Shown here one piece after another: positions 6,772-9,407 of a DNA stretch of 9,407 nt. The position numbers and the translations under genes were made by a program. The stretch's first letter is position 1; each line of letters begins with the position of its first letter. Source of the DNA: JBCBKZ01 sp039026975 (lineage in GTDB: Bacteria; Bacteroidota; Bacteroidia; J057); contig JBCCLI010000257.1 of assembly GCA_039026975.1 (NCBI GenBank), positions 1-9,407 of the forward strand, written 5' to 3'. The notes under the pieces were generated by a model. That model had not been told where the DNA came from, did no database searches, and saw nothing but the letters and a program-made list of their open reading frames with translations.

Positions 6772-7230
6772 ATGGCTACTTACACGATTAACGTAAATGG
6801 AAATGAAAAGCAGGTGGAGGTACAGCCTGATACGCCCCTGTTATGGGTATTGCGGGACAGCCTGAACATGGTGGGAACCAAGTTCGGTTGTGGGATAGGC
6901 CAATGTGGTGCCTGTACTGTGCATCTGAATGGAGCCGCTATTCGTTCTTGCTCCATATCCATAGAGGCAGTACAGGGACAAGAGATCACCACCATTGAGG
7001 GGCTTTCAGAAGATGGTACTCATCCCGTACAAGAAGCCTGGGTAGAGGTGGACGTAGCCCAGTGTGGATACTGTCAGGCAGGCCAAATCATGACTGCTTC
7101 AGCCCTTCTCAAGAATAATCCCAAACCCACTGATAAGGAAATTGAGCAGGCTATGACAGGTAATATTTGCCGTTGTGGTACCTACACCAGAATTAAGCAG
7201 GCAGTGAAGCTAGCTTCCGATAATATGTAA
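6772..7230 (+). CDS. Molybdenum hydroxylase small subunit with two [2Fe-2S] clusters (isoquinoline 1-oxidoreductase alpha / IorA-like)
   Basis: The 152-residue protein carries electrons from the molybdenum site of a xanthine dehydrogenase-family enzyme. The N-terminal plant-ferredoxin-like domain (about 1-75) has Cys40, Cys45, Cys48 and Cys60 in 'CGIGQCGACTV' and 'IRSCS'. The C-terminal helical domain (about 80-150) has Cys98, Cys101, Cys133 and Cys135 in 'QCGYCQAG' and 'NICRCGTY'. All eight ligands for both clusters are present and the length is normal for the family. It has no signal peptide, so it is likely to be exported folded, bound to the large subunit encoded 43 bp downstream, which has the Tat signal. 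The pairing of small then large subunit, with no FAD subunit between, is the IorAB layout, as opposed to the three-subunit xanthine dehydrogenase or CO dehydrogenase layout. Confidence 0.93.
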   Translation: MATYTINVNGNEKQVEVQPDTPLLWVLRDSLNMVGTKFGCGIGQCGACTVHLNGAAIRSCSISIEAVQGQEITTIEGLSEDGTHPVQEAWVEVDVAQCGYCQAGQIMTASALLKNNPKPTDKEIEQAMTGNICRCGTYTRIKQAVKLASDNM

Positions 7231-7273
7231 GCCTATCCTTTTCTCCAACTCGTTTTCCTAATCACTAAGAAGA

Positions 7274-9407
7274 ATGAAAGCAACGATAAAAGTTAACCGT
7301 AGATCCTTCATTAAGGTATCTGCAGCAGCAGGAGGAGGAATGGTGCTAGGCTTCAACTGGCTTACCTCCTGTACTACCACGCCCGTCCCCTCGGCTCCCA
7401 AGGAATGGTTTGACGTAAACGCCTTCCTACGGATAGCTGATAATGGTATGGTTACCATCATGTCCCCTAATCCGGAGATAGGCCAGGGAGTGAAGACCTC
7501 CATGCCCATGATAGTGGCAGAAGAACTGGACATAGCCTGGAAAGATGTGATCGTAGAGCAGGCAGCACTCAACACAGAAAAATATACCCGCCAGTTAGCA
7601 GGCGGAAGTCAATCTATCAGACAGGGATGGGAAAGCCTGAGAATGGCAGGCGCTACTGCCAGAAGGATGCTGGTAGAGGCCGCCGCTAAGCAGTGGGAAG
7701 TTCCCGCATCAGAATGTAGGACAGATGCCGGAAAAGTCTTCCACGAGGATAGTGGGAAATCCATGGGTTATGGAGAAATAGCCCCTTTGGCTGCCGGGAT
7801 GGAAGTGCCGGAAGAAATAGAACTAAAGAGTGTTAAAGACTTCAAAATTATAGGAGCTGACATCAAGAACGTAGATGGCCCAAAGATTGTGACGGGTCAA
7901 CCGATGTACGGCATGGATATTCAGAAGGAAGGTATGCTGATCGCCATGGCAGAGCATCCCCCTGCCTTTGGGATGAAGCTCAAGTCTCTGGATGCTACTG
8001 ATGCCAAGGCCATGCCAGGCATTAAGGATGTGATCATCGTCAAAACTATGGAAGGAGTAGAGGAGGAGCAGTGGTCAGACGTTAGCGCCTTTAGAGAATT
8101 GGTAGTGGTGCTGGGAGATCATACCTGGAATGTCATGAAAGCCAAAAAGGCCCTCAACATAGAATGGGAGGCTGATGCCAAGCTGGAAAGCACAGAGGAC
8201 CACGAGAGAGATATGCTGCAACTCCTCAGTAAGCCTACCAAGCCTCTGCGAAAAGATGGAAACCCAGAAGCTACTTTTGCTAATGCAGCTAAGATTGTAG
8301 AAAGGACCTATGAGGCACCTTTCCTCCCTCATAATACCATGGAGCCTATGAATTTCTATGCGGATGTAACCGCAGAAAGAGCTATCCTGGAAGGACCTAT
8401 CCAAACGCCTGAGCCAGCACGTAAGACACTTGCTGCCATGCTGGGAATGGAAGAGAGCCAGATAGATATCATGATGACTCGTATGGGAGGAGGATTTGGC
8501 CGCAGGCTGTATGGCCACTTTGTGATGGAGGCGGCCATGATTTCTAAGCAGGCCGCTAGTCCTATCAAACTGGTGTATACCCGAGAGGATGACATGAGCC
8601 AGGGTACCTACCGTCCAAGCTATAAGTCTACGTATAGAGCTGCCATAGATGCTGATAATAAGCTAATTGGCTACACGGTTCGTGGGGTAGGGATACATGG
8701 ATCTGCTGTTCAGTGGTTTGCCAATCGCTTCCCGGCAGGTACTGTAGATAATTACCAGATAGAAAGCCATGCCATAGACTCCAATATTTCTACAGGTGCC
8801 TGGCGAGCGCCCCATTCCAACTTTACCGCTTCTGCCGAACAATCATTCCTTGATGAAGTCGCAGAAGCCATGGGGAAGGATCCTATTGAGTTGCGGCTAG
8901 AACTGTTTGAGCGCGCCATCAATGATCCCATAGAAGGAGAAATGGATTATGATCCTGCCAGATATGCAGGTGTACTAAAATTGGTACGTGAGAAAGCCAA
9001 ATGGGAGGAGAAACAGGAAGGCGTATACCGCGGCGTTTCTGCCTATTACTGCCATAACTCCTACGTAGCCCAGATAGTGGATGTGGTCATGGACAATAAA
9101 AAGCCTGTTATCAAGAAGGTTTGGTGTGCGGTAGACTGCGGGATAGTGGTGAACCCCCTAGGTGCCATGAACCAGATAGAGGGAGGTATCATTGACGGAA
9201 TAGGGCATATGATGTATAGCTCCCTGGCATTCAAAGATGGTGTTCCCCTATCTAAGAACTTTGATACCTACAAGCTGATTCGTATGAATCAGGTTCCAGA
9301 AATAGAAACCTTCTTTGTAGAGAGTGAGGTAAGTCCTACCGGTTTAGGTGAGCCTACCCTGCCCCCTATAGGTGCTGCGGTAGCTAACGCCATCTACAAG
9401 GCTACGG
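7274..9407 (+). CDS. Molybdenum hydroxylase large (molybdopterin-binding) subunit, isoquinoline 1-oxidoreductase beta / IorB-like, C-terminus cut by window
   Basis: The frame is open for 711 codons to the window edge; comparison with the family suggests only a short C-terminal piece is missing. The N-terminus has a twin-arginine signal (N8-R9-R10-S-F-I-K, then a hydrophobic run to about 30) ending in a lipobox-like L30-T-S-C33, so the protein may be a Tat-exported lipoprotein. Other landmarks: 'PEIGQGVKTSMP' near 67-78, the hammerhead-type domain (about 205-300) with 'PPAFGMKLKSLD', the molybdopterin motif G405-G-G-F-G-R410, 'GAWRAPHSN' at 508-516, 'AVDCGIVVNP' near 622-631, and catalytic Glu693 in 'GLGEPTLPP'. 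The enzyme hydroxylates an aldehyde or N-heterocycle with water as oxygen source; the substrate cannot be told. Electrons would pass to the iron-sulfur subunit upstream and then typically to a membrane cytochrome, not seen here. Confidence 0.93.
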   Translation, partial: MKATIKVNRRSFIKVSAAAGGGMVLGFNWLTSCTTTPVPSAPKEWFDVNAFLRIADNGMVTIMSPNPEIGQGVKTSMPMIVAEELDIAWKDVIVEQAALNTEKYTRQLAGGSQSIRQGWESLRMAGATARRMLVEAAAKQWEVPASECRTDAGKVFHEDSGKSMGYGEIAPLAAGMEVPEEIELKSVKDFKIIGADIKNVDGPKIVTGQPMYGMDIQKEGMLIAMAEHPPAFGMKLKSLDATDAKAMPGIKDVIIVKTMEGVEEEQWSDVSAFRELVVVLGDHTWNVMKAKKALNIEWEADAKLESTEDHERDMLQLLSKPTKPLRKDGNPEATFANAAKIVERTYEAPFLPHNTMEPMNFYADVTAERAILEGPIQTPEPARKTLAAMLGMEESQIDIMMTRMGGGFGRRLYGHFVMEAAMISKQAASPIKLVYTREDDMSQGTYRPSYKSTYRAAIDADNKLIGYTVRGVGIHGSAVQWFANRFPAGTVDNYQIESHAIDSNISTGAWRAPHSNFTASAEQSFLDEVAEAMGKDPIELRLELFERAINDPIEGEMDYDPARYAGVLKLVREKAKWEEKQEGVYRGVSAYYCHNSYVAQIVDVVMDNKKPVIKKVWCAVDCGIVVNPLGAMNQIEGGIIDGIGHMMYSSLAFKDGVPLSKNFDTYKLIRMNQVPEIETFFVESEVSPTGLGEPTLPPIGAAVANAIYKAT

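Noticed and set aside
7258..8595. Minus-strand open frames within the molybdenum hydroxylase large-subunit gene
   Set aside because: The plus-strand frame carries conserved molybdopterin motifs throughout; the antisense frames show no domain.

Overview
The window looks like chromosomal DNA of a Bacteroidota bacterium, most likely a Cytophagales-type environmental species. Reasons seen in the sequence: a large cell-surface protein built of Ig-like modules of the 'PG.YTLTAVS..GCE' kind, no clear Shine-Dalgarno sequences before any gene (upstream regions are A- or pyrimidine-rich), moderate GC content, and secreted proteins of types common in that phylum. No tRNA, rRNA, CRISPR array, insertion sequence or phage gene was seen. 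The genus call is inference.

Left half (about 1-4962) is read on the minus strand. From right to left it holds a small secreted protein of unknown function (4962-4312), a secreted serine hydrolase of the beta-lactamase/class C fold with a TPR-like tail (4268-2679), a 333-bp gap, and the first 781 codons of a modular surface protein (2345 to beyond base 1). The first two genes are 43 bp apart and probably co-transcribed; the surface protein probably has its own promoter in the 333-bp gap. Its six Ig-like modules each carry a cysteine pair about 50 residues apart, and the last four form a tandem array with an exact 228-bp (76-residue) period. The C-terminus lies outside the window.

Right half (about 5020-9407) is read on the plus strand from a short 57-bp divergent gap. 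deoC (deoxyribose-5-phosphate aldolase) is followed 10 bp later by a xylose-isomerase-like TIM-barrel protein (sugar phosphate isomerase/epimerase type). After a 92-bp gap with nested inverted repeats comes a two-gene molybdenum hydroxylase: a 152-residue double-[2Fe-2S] subunit and a molybdopterin-binding large subunit with a Tat signal and a lipobox, cut off by the window end shortly after its catalytic glutamate.

How the genes work together: deoC plus the TIM-barrel gene look like a catabolic sugar unit. The molybdenum hydroxylase is of the isoquinoline 1-oxidoreductase (IorAB) type and should act outside the cytoplasm; whether it is metabolically linked to deoC, which releases acetaldehyde, is speculation. 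I see no clearly new biological system here. The points most worth a second look are the repeat array of the surface protein, the altered active-site motifs of the serine hydrolase, the unrecognised small secreted protein, and the combined Tat/lipoprotein signal of the molybdenum enzyme.
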